The position numbers and the translations under genes are program-made. Below are positions 14,969-15,355 of a stretch of 15,355 nucleotides of DNA, in pieces. This stretch comes from Clostridiales bacterium. Its GTDB lineage: Bacteria > Bacillota > Clostridia > Lachnospirales > JAITVM01. The stretch lies in the NCBI GenBank assembly GCA_031285815.1, contig JAITVM010000064.1, positions 1 through 15,355 on the forward strand, written 5' to 3'. The notes beneath the pieces were generated by a model. It was not told the DNA's origin and did no database searches. It was given only the letters and a program-made list of their open reading frames with translations. Numbering within the stretch: the stretch's first letter is position 1; the number at the start of each line of letters is the position of its first letter.

Positions 14969-15139
14969 TTAATTCTTGCCGGGCCGCGGCTTACTGGCCG
15001 GCTCTTCATTCTCTATGAAATTCCCATGCCCTCTCTGGAACATTTCCCAAATTGTTTTAATTTCTTCACAAATTCTACCGGCCTTTATCTACCCTTTAAA
15101 ATCAAATAACCCCAGGAACCCCATACATACTCGGTAGAA
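14969..15139 (-). pseudogene. Possible decayed minus-strand gene end ahead of the terminator
   Basis: The minus strand reads as a plausible protein end: CMGFLGLFDFKG, then a TAG (15089-15091), then IKAGRICEEIKTIWEMFQRG and on to a TAA at 14969-14971. Beyond the TAG the frame continues open upstream into the duplicated leader. There is no start codon with a ribosome site. A proper terminator lies 33 bp downstream. The matching DNA upstream of copy 1 gives a distantly similar minus-strand peptide (FLMVFGFK against FLGLFDFK), but the changes are not third-position biased, which argues against coding. So this is either a dead gene remnant or chance. Confidence 0.22.
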
Positions 15140-15140
15140 T

Positions 15141-15293
15141 GTTTTTTGGAACCTTCCGAACAAGATTTGAATAGTATATAAATGAGCCTTGAAATTACAC
15201 GCCCGGCAAGAACTATTTTATTGGGGATATTTTAAGGCGGCGGCAATTTAATAAATCTTTGCTGCCAAAAAATTTTAACAGGAGGTGCCCTAT
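15141..15293 (+). repeat. Duplicated leader, copy 2
   Basis: Second copy of the 13801-13955 leader, 1340 bp downstream, 82% identical over 120 ungapped bases. It keeps AATGAGCCTT, the TTTAAGGCGGCGGCAATT block and the exact ribosome-site context. Between the first gene's stop and this leader (14817-15140) there is no gene I can support apart from the doubtful minus-strand remnant. Confidence 0.85.
15239..15266 (+). promoter_or_regulatory. Leader hairpin before the ribosome binding site, copy 2
   Basis: GGCGGCAA (15239-15246) pairs with TTGCTGCC (15259-15266), 8 bp with one G-T wobble and a 12-nt loop. It ends 14 nt before the AGGAGG site. Its position matches the copy 1 hairpin although the paired bases have changed. 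Confidence 0.5.
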
Positions 15294-15355
15294 ATGGGAA
15301 TACCTAAAATTACTACCGGAACCGGTAGTAGATATGAAGCAATTACAGATTTAAT
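15294..15355 (+). CDS. Start of the second tandem paralogue (partial)
   Basis: An ATG at 15294 follows an AGGAGGTG site (15280-15287) in a context identical to the first gene. The 20 readable codons give MGIPKITTGTGSRYEAITDL, aligning with MGTPTTTGSVSRSQAATGEL of the neighbour (shared MG-P, TTG, SR, A-T, L). The frame is open to the window edge, so length and domains are unknown. The SRYEAITDL segment resembles an N-terminal pattern I recall from small clostridial proteins of unknown function (T-R-E-Q-A-I-T-D-like); that memory could not be checked. Confidence 0.75.
   Translation, partial: MGIPKITTGTGSRYEAITDL

Noticed and set aside
14927..15109. 60-codon plus-strand frame after the terminator hairpin
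   Set aside because: It starts within the hairpin stem, has no ribosome site and no recognisable domain.

Overview
The window looks like chromosomal DNA from an anaerobic, low-to-medium GC, spore-forming Firmicute of the class Clostridia. This rests on gene families rather than on any rRNA or marker gene: an RbsA/RbsC/RbsB-type sugar ABC transporter with a Firmicutes lipoprotein, a YesM/YesN-type two-component pair, strong GGAGG-type ribosome binding sites, a BclA-like collagen protein, and a large serine recombinase with a DUF6870-like companion. The species cannot be named from the sequence.

Left part (1-10560) is a self-contained sugar uptake and sensing locus built from two divergent operons. 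On the minus strand, reading from 5822 down to 374, lie a double ABC ATPase, a permease, a sugar-binding lipoprotein and an FGGY sugar kinase, ending at a strong terminator (283-317). On the plus strand, from 6180 to 10512, lie an AraC-type response regulator, a YesM-type histidine kinase and a second, membrane-anchored sugar-binding protein, ending at a terminator (10525-10553). The second binding protein resembles the transport lipoprotein motif by motif. The likely scheme is that it and the kinase sense the sugar outside the cell, the regulator is phosphorylated, and it activates the transporter/kinase operon from the 357-bp divergent region. That region contains a 21-bp inverted repeat (5880-5948). 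The layout matches the three-component XylFII-LytS-YesN type of system known in clostridia. The sugar itself is not identified: no isomerase or epimerase is in the window.

Right part (10564-15355) is accessory DNA. A collagen-like protein with 66 uninterrupted Gly-X-Y triplets and a BclA-like C-terminal domain is encoded on the minus strand. Its reading frame begins, with no ATG and no ribosome binding site, 20 bp after the stop of a large serine recombinase. The recombinase is preceded by a small DUF6870-like gene. Beyond them are two tandem paralogous genes on the plus strand (13956-14816, and one cut by the right edge at 15294). Each has a duplicated leader of about 155 bp, 82% identical over 120 ungapped bases, with a hairpin just before an identical ribosome binding site. 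I do not recognise this family with certainty; neighbouring content suggests a cell or spore surface role.

The first 227 bases hold the tail of an unrelated gene with a helix-turn-helix.
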